A stretch of 64,000 nucleotides of DNA from Fusobacterium sp. JB019 (GCA_030673965.1 JAUTCN010000002.1:124001-188000), one strand, 5' to 3'. Positions 53,735-62,733 are shown, counted from the first letter of the stretch. Made by a program: numbers and translations. The notes: generated by a model from the sequence alone, not told the origin.

Positions 53735-54286
53735 ATGAAATTAACTACACCTTTTAAAGAAGAAGATTTAAAAAAATTAAGAATAGGTGACAGTGTTGAA
53801 ATAACAGGAACATTATATACAGCAAGAGATGCAGCTCATAAAAGATTAGTAGAATTAATAGAGGCAGGAAAAGAGTTACCCTTTGATATAAAAGATCAAG
53901 GAATATTTTATGTAGGACCAACTCCTCCAAAGCCAGGAAAAGTTATAGGAAGTGCGGGACCAACAACTAGTTATAGAATGGATCCATATGCTCCAATTTT
54001 AATGGCAAACGGCTTAAAAGTAATGATTGGAAAGGGTGGAAGATCTAAGGAAGTTAAAGATGCTATAAAAAAATATAATGCAGTATATTTAGGTGCAATT
54101 GGTGGAGCTGGAGCTCTTCTTTCTAAATGTATAAAAAAAGCTGAATTAATAGCTTATGAAGATTTAGGAGCAGAAGCAATTAGAAAATTAGAAGTTGAAA
54201 ATTTTCCAGTTATAGTTGTAAATGATGTTTATGGTGGAGATCTTTACGAAGAGGGTCAAAGCAAATGGAATAGAGAAGAAGATTAA
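53735..54286 (+). CDS. Class I fumarate hydratase, beta subunit
   Basis: 183 aa, the C-terminal half of class I fumarase. GTLYTARDAAHKRL, YVGPTPPKPGKVIGSAGPTT, MIGKGGRSKEV and YLGAIGGAGALLSKCIK are the family motifs. It completes the enzyme with the alpha subunit. AAGGAGG precedes the ATG. The aspartase gene follows after 34 bp. Confidence 0.93.
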   Translation: MKLTTPFKEEDLKKLRIGDSVEITGTLYTARDAAHKRLVELIEAGKELPFDIKDQGIFYVGPTPPKPGKVIGSAGPTTSYRMDPYAPILMANGLKVMIGKGGRSKEVKDAIKKYNAVYLGAIGGAGALLSKCIKKAELIAYEDLGAEAIRKLEVENFPVIVVNDVYGGDLYEEGQSKWNREED

Positions 54287-54320
54287 TTATTATATAAATT
54301 TATTAATAGGGGGATGTATG

Positions 54321-55742
54321 ATGGAATATAGAATAGAAGTAGATTCAATTGGAGAAATAAAGGTTCCAAAGGAGGCGTATTTTGGAGCTCAAACTTGGAG
54401 AGCTGTTCATAATTTTCATATTACGGGATATCATACTCATCCAGCTTTTGTTAGAGGACTAGCTTACGTAAAAAAAGCTACTTCAATGGCAAATGCTCAT
54501 GCAGGGGTTATTTCAAAGGAAATAGCAGATGTAATGGTTCAAGCTTCAGAGGAAATATTAGCAGGAAAATTTGATGATCAATTTATAACTGATGTTATTC
54601 AAGGTGGAGCAGGGACATCTGTTAATATGAATATAAATGAAGTAATTGCAAATAGAGGAAATGAATTACTAGGTGGACAATTAGGAGTTTATGACAAAGT
54701 TCATCCAAATGATCATGTTAACTTTGGACAATCAACTAATGATGATTTCCCAACTGGAGGAAAAATTGCAGTTCAACTTTTAGGAAAAGAACTTTTAGTT
54801 GAGATTAAAAGATTAGATAGAGTTTTAGAAAAAAAAGCTAAAGAATTTGATCATATGATAAAAATGGGAAGAACTCATTTGCAAGATGCAGTACCTATTA
54901 GAGTAGGACAAGAATTTAGAGCCTTTGCAGGACCTATAAAAAGAGATATTAAAAGAATAAAATCAGCTTTAGATGATTTGAAAGTTATAAATATGGGAGC
55001 AACTGCTGTTGGAACAGGAATAAATGCAGATGTTAACTATATGGATTGTGTTGTGAAAATATTATCTGAAATTACTGATATTAAATTTACTCAAGCTACA
55101 GATTTAGTTGATGGAACAAGAAACTTAGATGGATTTGTTTGGTTATCATCAGCTTTAAAAACTTGTGCAACAAATTTATCAAAAACAGCTAATGATTTAA
55201 GATTAATGGCTTCAGGTCCTAAGACAGGATTATTTGAAATTAATTTACCAAAACAACAACCTGGTTCATCAATTATGCCAGGAAAAGTAAATCCTGTTAT
55301 ACCAGAAGTTTTAAATCAAGTTTGTTTCCAAATATTTGGAAATGATTTAACTATAACAAAGGCTGCTGAAGCAGGACAATTTGAATTAAATGTTTTTGAG
55401 CCTGTATTATTCTTTAATTTATTACAATCTCTTGAAATTTTAAAAAATGGAATAAAAACATTTATAGATAATTGCTTAATTGGAATTACAGTAAATGAAG
55501 AAAGATGTAAAGAAATAGTAGAAAATAGTATTGGAATTATTACTGCAATAACACCTCATGTTGGTTATAAGAATGCAGCTAATATTGCCAAAAAATCATT
55601 AAGTACTGGAATTTCTGTTAGAAAACTTATAATAGAAGCAGGACTTTTAAGTGATGAAGAGTTAGACGTTATTTTAAATCCTTTTGAAATGACTAAGCCA
55701 GGAATTTCTGGAAAAGTATTGTTAGAAAAAAGAAAAAAATAA
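54321..55742 (+). CDS. aspA: Aspartate ammonia-lyase
   Basis: 473 aa, aspartase/fumarase superfamily. The signature loop SSIMPGKVNPVIPEV, with PVIPEV after NP, is typical of aspartase rather than class II fumarase. NFGQSTNDDFPT and MGRTHLQDAVPI complete the active site. It releases ammonia from aspartate to give fumarate. ATG 54321 is seven bases from AGGGGG (ATG 54318 also possible). It ends the fumarase operon; a strong terminator follows. Confidence 0.93.
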   Translation: MEYRIEVDSIGEIKVPKEAYFGAQTWRAVHNFHITGYHTHPAFVRGLAYVKKATSMANAHAGVISKEIADVMVQASEEILAGKFDDQFITDVIQGGAGTSVNMNINEVIANRGNELLGGQLGVYDKVHPNDHVNFGQSTNDDFPTGGKIAVQLLGKELLVEIKRLDRVLEKKAKEFDHMIKMGRTHLQDAVPIRVGQEFRAFAGPIKRDIKRIKSALDDLKVINMGATAVGTGINADVNYMDCVVKILSEITDIKFTQATDLVDGTRNLDGFVWLSSALKTCATNLSKTANDLRLMASGPKTGLFEINLPKQQPGSSIMPGKVNPVIPEVLNQVCFQIFGNDLTITKAAEAGQFELNVFEPVLFFNLLQSLEILKNGIKTFIDNCLIGITVNEERCKEIVENSIGIITAITPHVGYKNAANIAKKSLSTGISVRKLIIEAGLLSDEELDVILNPFEMTKPGISGKVLLEKRKK

Positions 55743-55763
55743 AGATGAATTAGATAAATATAT

Positions 55764-55802
55764 AAAAAGGTAATCTTTCATTATAAAGATTACCTTTTTT
55801 AT
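55764..55802 (+). terminator. Terminator of the fumarase-aspartase operon
   Basis: AAAAGGTAATCTTT ... AAAGATTACCTTTT with a T run. Confidence 0.88.
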
Positions 55803-55843
55803 GTTATAATTTAAATAGGACAGATACAGAAGGAGGAAATACT

Positions 55844-56119
55844 TTGGATAAAAAAAAATTAGCTAAATTTTTCAAAGCCTTTGGTGATGAAAATAGATTA
55901 AAAATATTAGATCTTATTAAGGATGAAGAAAAATGTGCATGCAATATATTAGAAGAATTACATATTAGTCAGTCAACATTATCTCACCATATGAAAGTTT
56001 TAGAAGAATCAGAAATAGTAGTTTCTAGAAAAGAAGGGAAATGGACTCATTATTCCATAGATCCAAGAGGAGTGGAAAGATTGGTCCAGGTATTAAATAA
56101 ATTAAATTCTAAGAAATAA
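55844..56119 (+). CDS. ArsR/SmtB-family transcriptional repressor
   Basis: 91 aa, TTG start after AAGGAGGAA. One winged helix. KCACNILEELHISQSTLSHH combines a CxC metal or metalloid site at the start of the recognition helix region with the ArsR helix-turn-helix. It probably senses arsenite or a similar thiophilic ion through the two cysteines and represses the permease operon downstream, which has its own promoter and a candidate operator. Confidence 0.9.
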   Translation: MDKKKLAKFFKAFGDENRLKILDLIKDEEKCACNILEELHISQSTLSHHMKVLEESEIVVSRKEGKWTHYSIDPRGVERLVQVLNKLNSKK

Positions 56120-56125
56120 AACATA

Positions 56126-56154
56126 TTGACAACTATCGATATGAAGTGTATAAT
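56126..56154 (+). promoter_or_regulatory. Consensus promoter of the permease-thioredoxin operon
   Basis: Perfect TTGACA (56126-56131), 17 bp, perfect TATAAT (56149-56154). The spacer contains ATCGATAT. A hairpin with Ts (AAGCCACTT-TAAGTGGTTT, 56162-56187) begins at the expected transcript start. Confidence 0.75.
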
Positions 56155-56194
56155 AAGTTACAAGCCACTTTAAGTGGTTTATTTTTTAAAATTG

Positions 56195-56216
56195 TACATC
56201 GATATATTTAGATGTA
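56195..56216 (+). promoter_or_regulatory. Candidate ArsR operator
   Basis: Perfect inverted repeat TACATC-N10-GATGTA between the promoter and the permease start. The inner ATCGATAT also occurs in the promoter spacer. Binding by the upstream ArsR protein is inferred. Confidence 0.45.
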
Positions 56217-56235
56217 TCTATTTTTAGGAGGGCTT

Positions 56236-57207
56236 ATGTTTAATTGGTTAGATTATTTAGTTACTTTATTAGTTGAAGATGTTTTTGGTATCAGTGTTGC
56301 AAGTTCTTTGGGAGGATCTATTCACTTTTTCATATATGATGTTATAAAGATTTTAATATTATTAGGGATTATGATTTTTTTAATTTCTTATGTTAGAAGT
56401 TATTTTCCACCTGAAAGAACGAAAAAAATATTAGGAAAGTTTTCTGGAATTAAAGGAAATATAATGGCTTCTCTTTTGGGAATTGTTACTCCTTTTTGTT
56501 CTTGTTCTTCAGTTCCTTTGTTCATAGGATTTATTGAAGGGGGGATTCCTTTAAGCGTAACTTTTTCATTTTTAATAACTTCTCCAATAGTAAATGAAGC
56601 AGCCTTTGCAATTTTACTAGCATCATTTGGTTGGAAGATAGCGTTTGTTTATGTTATAACAGGTGTTGTTGTAGGAGTTGTTGGAGGAATACTTATAGGA
56701 ACTTTTAAAATGGAAAGTTATATTGAAGAGTATGTTTTTAAAATGCAATCAGCAGATATAGAACTTGAAAAATTAAGTAGAAATGAAAGAATTAGTTTTG
56801 CTGTTCAGAATGTAAAGGATATTGTAGGAAGAATTTGGATATTTTTATTAATTGGTATAGGAATAGGAGCTCTTATTCATGGTTGGGCCCCATCTGAATT
56901 ATTATTAAAATATGCAGGACCTGATAATCCTCTAGCTGTATTTTTAGCAGTAGGTTTAGGAATTCCTCTATATTCAAATGCTCTTGGAACAATTCCAATT
57001 GCTGAAGCTTTAATTGCAAAGGGAGTAGGAATAGGTACAGCTCTAGCTTTTATGATGGCTACAACAGCTTTATCTTTACCAGAAATGATATTACTTCGTA
57101 AAGTAATTAAGCCAAAATTAATAATGGTGTTTGTTTTAATAACAGGTATTTCAATTATATTTGTTGGATATTTGTTTAATATATTAGCTCCTTGGCTTAT
57201 AGGTTAA
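56236..57207 (+). CDS. Permease of the ArsP/DUF318 family
   Basis: 323 aa, about eight transmembrane helices. TPFCSCSSVPLFIGFIEGG, then SFLITSPIVNE, is the family signature, with the two-cysteine FCSCSS motif. Related ArsP proteins export methylated trivalent arsenicals. The ArsR-type repressor before it and the dithiol protein after it fit a metalloid or organometal exporter. ATG 56236 follows AGGAGGG; the longer frame from 56212 has no site. Confidence 0.85.
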   Translation: MFNWLDYLVTLLVEDVFGISVASSLGGSIHFFIYDVIKILILLGIMIFLISYVRSYFPPERTKKILGKFSGIKGNIMASLLGIVTPFCSCSSVPLFIGFIEGGIPLSVTFSFLITSPIVNEAAFAILLASFGWKIAFVYVITGVVVGVVGGILIGTFKMESYIEEYVFKMQSADIELEKLSRNERISFAVQNVKDIVGRIWIFLLIGIGIGALIHGWAPSELLLKYAGPDNPLAVFLAVGLGIPLYSNALGTIPIAEALIAKGVGIGTALAFMMATTALSLPEMILLRKVIKPKLIMVFVLITGISIIFVGYLFNILAPWLIG

Positions 57208-57231
57208 GGAGAACATAAATAGGAGGATAAT

Positions 57232-57480
57232 ATGGATAATGTAAAAATACTAGGATCAGGATGTAAAAAATGTAGAGCTTTAGAGGAAAATACAAAGAAA
57301 GCTATTGAAGAACTTGAAATTGAAGCTAATGTGGAGCATGTAACTGATATGGCTAAAATAGTAGGATACGGAGTTATGTCAACACCAGCTCTTGTAATTA
57401 ATGATAAGGTAGTATCAACTGGAAAAGTTTTAAAAGTTGAGGAAGCAAAAGAAACAATTAAAAAGAATATAAATAAATAA
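57232..57480 (+). CDS. Thioredoxin-fold dithiol protein (redox-active disulfide protein 2 type)
   Basis: 82 aa. The CKKC motif in GSGCKKCRALEENT (C11, C14) and STPALVINDKV with the cis-Pro are typical of small archaeal-type thioredoxins of the MTH895/TM0996 kind. It is encoded directly behind the DUF318 permease, where it may deliver or reduce the transported metalloid. AGGAGG site. Ends at a terminator whose sequence is repeated at 58251. Confidence 0.88.
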   Translation: MDNVKILGSGCKKCRALEENTKKAIEELEIEANVEHVTDMAKIVGYGVMSTPALVINDKVVSTGKVLKVEEAKETIKKNINK

Positions 57481-57481
57481 A

Positions 57482-57539
57482 TAAATATAAGAAAAGGAGA
57501 GACAAGTGTCTCTCCTTTTTATTATACTAAAATTAAATA
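57482..57539 (+). repeat. 58-bp direct repeat, copy 1 (includes a terminator)
   Basis: Matches 58251-58308 at 56 of 58 positions. It contains hairpin AAAAGGAGAGAC/GTCTCTCCTTTT followed by Ts and the sequence that in copy 2 codes the last residues of FeoB. Copy 1 ends the ArsR-permease operon. Confidence 0.9.
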
Positions 57540-57609
57540 ATTGTATTTTTATAATAAATATAGTATAACTATAATAGAATTAATAAATTAAAGTTAAAGG
57601 GAGAGAAAT

Positions 57610-58248
57610 ATGAAAAAAATATTATTAGGATTATTTGCTTTATCAAGTTTATCTTTTGCTCAAAATATGTATTTTGATAATATGATAGTAAAGGTAGGAT
57701 CTGATTTTTCAGCTAATTATGAATCAGTATATTTTACAGAACAGTCAATAACTAAAGAGGCTCTTCAGGAAGATGCTAAAAGTAATGGTTATGAAATTTC
57801 ACTTGAATTTTTAAAAGATATAAATGATAATTTAAAGGCAGGTATAGGAATAGCTTATCAAAAACATGGAGATAGAAAAAGCAATGGATATTATATTTTT
57901 AATCTTTCAGGTGTAGAATATGATTCTTACCCAGTATATGGAACTATCAGATATGATTTTAATATGAATTCTAATGTAATTCCTTACGTAAAAGCTAACT
58001 TAGGTTATTCTTTTAATAAAAATCCTTCAAAGTTTGAAAGTGAAGGATATTATACATCAGATACTAGTGTTACAGATGGAATATATTATGCTTTTGGTGG
58101 AGGATTAGAATATAATAATCTAATAGTTGAACTTATGTATGGTGTTAATAAGGCTGAATCAGAATGTTTTACTAGAGGTCAAAAAGTTATAGAGGATAAT
58201 GATTATGAAAGATTTACTCTTTCTTTAGGATATAATTTTAATCTTTAA
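57610..58248 (+). CDS. Outer-membrane beta-barrel protein
   Basis: 212 aa with a signal peptide (about 1-17, ending SLSFA). The mature part alternates polar and hydrophobic residues in strands that end in aromatic residues, for example YGTIRYDFNM, PYVKANLGYSF and FTLSLGYNFNL at the C-terminus. This suggests a small eight- to ten-stranded porin-like barrel. Three Tyr-rich loops are visible. Function unknown. It has its own AT-rich promoter region and lies between two copies of a 58-bp repeat, as if inserted. Confidence 0.85.
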   Translation: MKKILLGLFALSSLSFAQNMYFDNMIVKVGSDFSANYESVYFTEQSITKEALQEDAKSNGYEISLEFLKDINDNLKAGIGIAYQKHGDRKSNGYYIFNLSGVEYDSYPVYGTIRYDFNMNSNVIPYVKANLGYSFNKNPSKFESEGYYTSDTSVTDGIYYAFGGGLEYNNLIVELMYGVNKAESECFTRGQKVIEDNDYERFTLSLGYNFNL

Positions 58249-58250
58249 AA

Positions 58251-58308
58251 TAAATAAAAGAAAAGGAGAGAAAAGTGTCTCTCCTTTTTATTATACTAAA
58301 ATTAAATA
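58251..58308. repeat. 58-bp direct repeat, copy 2 (shared terminator and end of feoB)
   Basis: Copy of 57482-57539. It holds the hairpin between the converging outer-membrane protein and feoB genes, plus the last six codons of feoB. Confidence 0.9.
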
Positions 58309-60675
58309 GAAAATAAATGCAATTAGCCAAGCAATAGCACATTGAACAATTACCATTCCAATAGTAAGCCAAGTAGAATTTGTTTCTCTTTTAAATGCAG
58401 CCATTGCAGCAACGCAAGGTGTATAGTATAAAGTGAAAACAAGAAAAACAAATGCTGTAGCAGGTGAAAGTAAACTATGAATAGTTTCATTTGGTCCAAG
58501 TAAAACAGCAATAGTACTAACAACACTTTCTTTTGCCATAAGTCCTGTAATTAAAGCTGTGGATAATCTCCAATCATTTAATCCTAAAGGAGCAAGTAAA
58601 GGAGCAATTAAATTTCCAAGTCCAGCTAATAAACTTTTAGAAGAATCATGAACAACATTTAATCTAACATCAAAATGTTGTAAGAACCAGATAACTACAG
58701 AAGCTACAAAGATTATAGTAAAAGCTTTAGTTATAAAATCCTTTGCTTTTTCCCAAGATAAAAGGATTACACTTTTAAAACTAGGTAATCTATAATTAGG
58801 TAACTCCATAACAAATGGTATTGGTTCTCCTTTAAATCTTGTTTCTTTCATGAAAAGAGCAAAGATGATTCCAAATGCTATTCCAAGTAAATACAATCCT
58901 ATAATTACAAGTCCTTGATGTTTTGGGAAAAATGCAGATGTTAACATAACATATATTGGTAATTTTGCAGAACAACTCATATATGGAATTAAAAACATAG
59001 TCATTCTTCTATCTCTATTTGATGATAAAGTTCTAGTTGACATAATAGCAGGAACTGAACATCCAAATCCAATAAGCATTGGGACAAAACTCTTTCCAGA
59101 TAGTCCTATCTTTCTTAGTAATTTATCCATTATGAAAGCAACTCTTGCCATGTATCCACTGTCTTCCATTAAAGATAGGAAGAAAAATAATACAACGATT
59201 AGTGGTAAGAAACTTAAAACACTTCCAACACCAGCAAATATACCATCTATTACAAGGGAATGAACTACTGGATTTATTTTTAAATTAGTAAGAAGTAAAT
59301 CAACATATTTTGTTAAATCGTTTATAAGATATTCAAGTCCTGTGGATAAAATAGGACCTAAGACTGAAAATGTCATCCAAAACATAAGAGCAATTATTCC
59401 TAAAAATATTGGAATTGCAGTATATTTTCCTGTTAAATATTTATCAATTTTTCTGCTCTTTCTATGAGCTTTACTTTCTTCAGGTTTTTCAACTGTATTT
59501 TCACATAAATTTTCAATAAATGAAAATCTCATATTTACAATTGCAGAAACTCTATCAACTTTTGTTTCTTCTTCTATTTGTTTTACAATATGTTCTATAG
59601 TATCTTTTTCATTTTCATCTAGATTTAATGCTTCAATCATAAGTCTATCTTGTTCAATAGCTTTAGTTGCAGCAAATCTAGGATTGACTCCAATGCTTAG
59701 AGCATGATCTTCAATAATATGTAAAATAGAATGGATACCTCTATGTATTGCTTGCTCTTCCTTAGTTCCTAAATTATTACATAAATCTAAATTTTTAGGA
59801 TTTATTTTAAACTTAGCAACAGTAACAGCGTGATGTACAAGCTCTTGTATACCTTCATTTTTAGAAGCAGATATTGGAATAACAGGTACTCCTAAAATTT
59901 CTTCTAAGTTATTAATTAAGATATTTCCATGATTATCACGAACCTCATCCATCATATTAAGAGCAATAACCATAGGAACTTTAAGTTCAAGTAGTTGCAT
60001 AGTTAGATAAAGATTTCTTTCTAAATTTGTAGCATCTAAAATATTAATAATTGCATTTGGTTTTTCTTTAATAATAAAATCCCTTGTAACAATTTCTTCT
60101 GTTGAATAAGGAGACAAAGAATAAATTCCTGGAAGATCTATAATTTTCACAGAAGGATAACCTCTTAATTGTCCTTCCTTATGCTCAACTGTAACTCCTG
60201 GAAAATTTCCAACATGTTGATTAGCTCCAGTTAATTGATTAAACAAAGTCGTTTTACCACTATTTTGGTTTCCAACTAAAGCAAATCTTAAATGACTTCC
60301 AAGTAAAGAAATTTTTTGTTTATAGTGCTTTTTTTCACAAATTCCATGTTCACAATTTTTTCTTTTAGGATGATGCCATTCTCCAAGTTGAGGATGATCT
60401 ACTAAATTTAATCTCTTGTTTCTTTTTTTTCTACATTTAAATTCAGAAATCTCTGAAATTTCAATTTTAGCAGCGTCACTTTTTCTTAAGGTCAAAGTAT
60501 AATCTCTAACTTTAATTTCTAAAGGATCTCCCATTGGTGCGGTTTTAACTAAGGTGATTGGAGTTCCAGGAGTCAAGCCCATTTCTAAGAAATGATGTCT
60601 TAAATCTTTTTTTCCATCGATGCTAATAATTTCTGCTGAATTTCCTATGTCTAGTTTATCTAATGTTTTAATCAT
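58291..60675 (-). CDS. feoB: Ferrous iron transporter, FeoA-FeoB fusion
   Basis: 794 aa. Residues 1-73 are a FeoA domain (SH3-like; HHFLEMGLTPGTPITL). The FeoB G domain starts at about 135: G1 GNQNSGKTTLFNQL, NFPGVTVEH, G3 DLPGIYSLSPYS, and the G4-like LNMMDE. A membrane domain of about eight to ten helices follows with two Gate motifs (SCSAKLPIY, and TPCVAAMA near the end). It imports Fe2+ across the inner membrane. A palindrome lies upstream, shared with the divergent peptidase. Confidence 0.95.
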   Translation of the reverse strand: MIKTLDKLDIGNSAEIISIDGKKDLRHHFLEMGLTPGTPITLVKTAPMGDPLEIKVRDYTLTLRKSDAAKIEISEISEFKCRKKRNKRLNLVDHPQLGEWHHPKRKNCEHGICEKKHYKQKISLLGSHLRFALVGNQNSGKTTLFNQLTGANQHVGNFPGVTVEHKEGQLRGYPSVKIIDLPGIYSLSPYSTEEIVTRDFIIKEKPNAIINILDATNLERNLYLTMQLLELKVPMVIALNMMDEVRDNHGNILINNLEEILGVPVIPISASKNEGIQELVHHAVTVAKFKINPKNLDLCNNLGTKEEQAIHRGIHSILHIIEDHALSIGVNPRFAATKAIEQDRLMIEALNLDENEKDTIEHIVKQIEEETKVDRVSAIVNMRFSFIENLCENTVEKPEESKAHRKSRKIDKYLTGKYTAIPIFLGIIALMFWMTFSVLGPILSTGLEYLINDLTKYVDLLLTNLKINPVVHSLVIDGIFAGVGSVLSFLPLIVVLFFFLSLMEDSGYMARVAFIMDKLLRKIGLSGKSFVPMLIGFGCSVPAIMSTRTLSSNRDRRMTMFLIPYMSCSAKLPIYVMLTSAFFPKHQGLVIIGLYLLGIAFGIIFALFMKETRFKGEPIPFVMELPNYRLPSFKSVILLSWEKAKDFITKAFTIIFVASVVIWFLQHFDVRLNVVHDSSKSLLAGLGNLIAPLLAPLGLNDWRLSTALITGLMAKESVVSTIAVLLGPNETIHSLLSPATAFVFLVFTLYYTPCVAAMAAFKRETNSTWLTIGMVIVQCAIAWLIAFIFYLILV

Positions 60676-60764
60676 AATTTTCCTAATATATAACTGAATA
60701 TATACATTCCTTTCCCTAAATATTTTATTATAAATTATTTTATATAATTATTGCTTTTATATTA

Positions 60765-60788
60765 TATCATTTTATAATCAAAATGATA
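60765..60788. promoter_or_regulatory. Palindrome between feoB and the M42 peptidase (candidate metal-regulator operator)
   Basis: TATCATTTT-ATAATC-AAAATGATA, perfect 9-bp arms. It lies about 90 bp before feoB and 105 bp before the peptidase. It resembles Fur-type operators (ATCATT/AATGAT), but the identity of the regulator is inferred. Confidence 0.5.
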
Positions 60789-60893
60789 AATAAAATTTAT
60801 AATATATTTTTAAAATAAAAAATGTATAAGTTGACTTTAAGTGTTTAATTATTTATAATTTAATAGACTATAATATTATAATAGGAGGAAATT

Positions 60894-61964
60894 ATGGAAA
60901 GTATAGAACTTATAAAAAAATTAAGTGATGTAGAAGGAATTTCTGGCTTTGAAGATAGGGTAAATAATCTTGCAAAAAAAGAATTAAAAGACATTTATAA
61001 TATAGAAGAAGATTCAATGAGAAATTTATATATAAATAATGTAGAAAAGAGTAAAAGAAAGAAACCTGTTGTTATGTTAGATGCTCACTCAGATGAAGTT
61101 GGTTTCATGGTTCAATCTATAGAACCTAATGGATTTTTAAAATTCATTACAATTGGAGGATGGAGTAATCAACAAATACCAGCTCATAAGGTAAAGGTAT
61201 TAAATAGTGAAGGGGAATATATAGAAGGAATTATCTCTTCAATTCCACCTCATTTTACATCTAGTGAAAATAAAGGAAAGGTTACAGATATTAAGGATAT
61301 GTTCATAGATGTTGGAACAACTTCTTATGAAGAAACTGTAAAAGATTTTAAAATAGAAATAGGAGCTCCAGTTGTTCCTGATGTAGTTTGTACATATAAT
61401 GAAAGATCAAAGATGTTTTTAGGAAAAGCTTTTGATAATAGAGTAGGGTGCGCTGCAGTTATAGAAATAATGAGAGATATTAAAGATGGAGATTTAGATG
61501 TAGATGTAGTTGGGGTTTTCTCTTCTCAAGAGGAAATTGGAACTAGGGGAGCTGTTGTTTCAAGTAGAAGAGTTCTACCAGATGTAGCAATAGTTTTAGA
61601 AGGACCTCCTGCAGATGATAGTTTTAGAAATAAATATAATAGTCAAGGAACTATAAAAAAAGGAGTTCAACTTCGTCATTTTGATCCAACTATGATGGCA
61701 AACCCAAGATTTATAAAATTTATAAAGGAAATATCTAAAAAATATGATGTGAAAATTCAAGAGGCAGTAAGAGAAAGCGGAGGAACAAATGCAAGTAAGA
61801 TTCATTTGGAAAATTTAGGAATTCCAACAGTTGTATTAGGTGTTCCTGTTCGTTATACTCATTCTCATTATAACTTTATAGCTTATAGTGATTATATAGA
61901 AATATGCAAATTAGTTAAGGGAATGTTAGTTGAATTAAATGAAGATGTGATTAATAATTTTTAG
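60894..61964 (+). CDS. M42-family metallo-aminopeptidase
   Basis: 356 aa, full length for M42 (FrvX/YsdC/glutamyl aminopeptidase). Metal ligands lie in LDAHSDEVGFMVQ, FDNRVGC, SSQEEIGTRGA (catalytic Glu pair) and VLEGPPADD. A His close to the end (RYTHSHY) completes the site. A cytoplasmic dinuclear enzyme that trims peptides. AGGAGG site. The next gene follows after 41 bp. Confidence 0.93.
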   Translation: MESIELIKKLSDVEGISGFEDRVNNLAKKELKDIYNIEEDSMRNLYINNVEKSKRKKPVVMLDAHSDEVGFMVQSIEPNGFLKFITIGGWSNQQIPAHKVKVLNSEGEYIEGIISSIPPHFTSSENKGKVTDIKDMFIDVGTTSYEETVKDFKIEIGAPVVPDVVCTYNERSKMFLGKAFDNRVGCAAVIEIMRDIKDGDLDVDVVGVFSSQEEIGTRGAVVSSRRVLPDVAIVLEGPPADDSFRNKYNSQGTIKKGVQLRHFDPTMMANPRFIKFIKEISKKYDVKIQEAVRESGGTNASKIHLENLGIPTVVLGVPVRYTHSHYNFIAYSDYIEICKLVKGMLVELNEDVINNF

Positions 61965-62005
61965 GTTTTTATGATATGATTAAGTGTGTGCGAGGGTGTG
62001 AATTT

Positions 62006-62254
62006 ATGAAAAATGAAAATATTGCCAGCTTAAAGAAAATAACAGCTGACTATTTGGATATAGATAGTAATATAATAAGGGAAGAATCAAATTACTATAA
62101 AGATTTAGACGCTGATTCCTTTGATTTAGCCAATATAATAATAGAATATGAAATATATTTTAATATAAATATTCCTTATTTATATGCTAAAGATATGCTT
62201 GAAATTAAAGATGTTATAAAATATATTGATAAAAATTATGAAAATAAATTTTAA
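62006..62254 (+). CDS. Acyl-carrier-protein-like protein
   Basis: 82 aa, acidic and helical like ACP. The phosphopantetheine site reads DLDADSFDLANIIIEYE, i.e. D-S-F-D where standard ACPs have D-S-L. ATG 62006 is preferred because GAGGGTG lies before it. No fatty-acid or polyketide genes are nearby, so this is probably a specialised carrier rather than the housekeeping ACP. The 108-aa gene follows after 22 bp. Confidence 0.82.
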   Translation: MKNENIASLKKITADYLDIDSNIIREESNYYKDLDADSFDLANIIIEYEIYFNINIPYLYAKDMLEIKDVIKYIDKNYENKF

Positions 62255-62276
62255 AATAAAATATTAGAGGAGATGT

Positions 62277-62603
62277 ATGAAAAAACAAGATAGTATTAGG
62301 ACAGAATTTGAAGAATTTAAAAAGGAAGCTTTACTTGGAACAAAGGAAAATATATTTAATGAGGCAAGTAAAATATCTTTTTATAAAGAAGTGTGTAAAT
62401 ATATTTTAGATTTAAATGAAAATGAAGAAATGTTAAAGGGAGATTTTAGTTTAGGGTTACTTCATGATTTTTATAAAAAAAATGATAACTTAAGTATAAA
62501 TGGAAAAGAAAATATAAAAGAATTAATAATTTCTTTTAATCAAAGATTTAAAGTTTCTTTGAATAAAATGATGGCAGAATATTATTTAGGTTCAGACAAG
62601 TAG
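62277..62603 (+). CDS. Hypothetical protein, 108 aa
   Basis: Soluble, helical and charged; starts MKKQDSIRTEFEEFKKEALL. The pattern (EEF...L..KENIF..ASKI, then LL.DFY) loosely recalls DUF3848, a small family of unknown function; I am not sure. Good GGAGATG site, and a strong terminator follows. Likely in one transcript with the carrier-like protein. Confidence 0.6.
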   Translation: MKKQDSIRTEFEEFKKEALLGTKENIFNEASKISFYKEVCKYILDLNENEEMLKGDFSLGLLHDFYKKNDNLSINGKENIKELIISFNQRFKVSLNKMMAEYYLGSDK

Positions 62604-62608
62604 TTTAG

Positions 62609-62641
62609 AGGTATGTTGCAAAGGCAGCATACCTTTTTTTA
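62609..62641 (+). terminator. Terminator after the 108-aa gene
   Basis: AGGTATGTTGC-AAAG-GCAGCATACCT followed by seven Ts. Confidence 0.88.
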
Positions 62642-62651
62642 AATTTAACTA

Positions 62652-62680
62652 TTGACAATTGAAAGTTTTGGAGGTATCCT
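62652..62680 (+). promoter_or_regulatory. Promoter of unit L
   Basis: TTGACA (62652-62657), 17 bp, TATCCT (62675-62680) inside GGAGGTATCCTC. Same type as units B, E and J, 50 kb away. Confidence 0.65.
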
Positions 62681-62733
62681 CATATTAGATAAGGAATTAT
62701 CTTACTACATGTATTTTCAGAAAGGAGAACATT

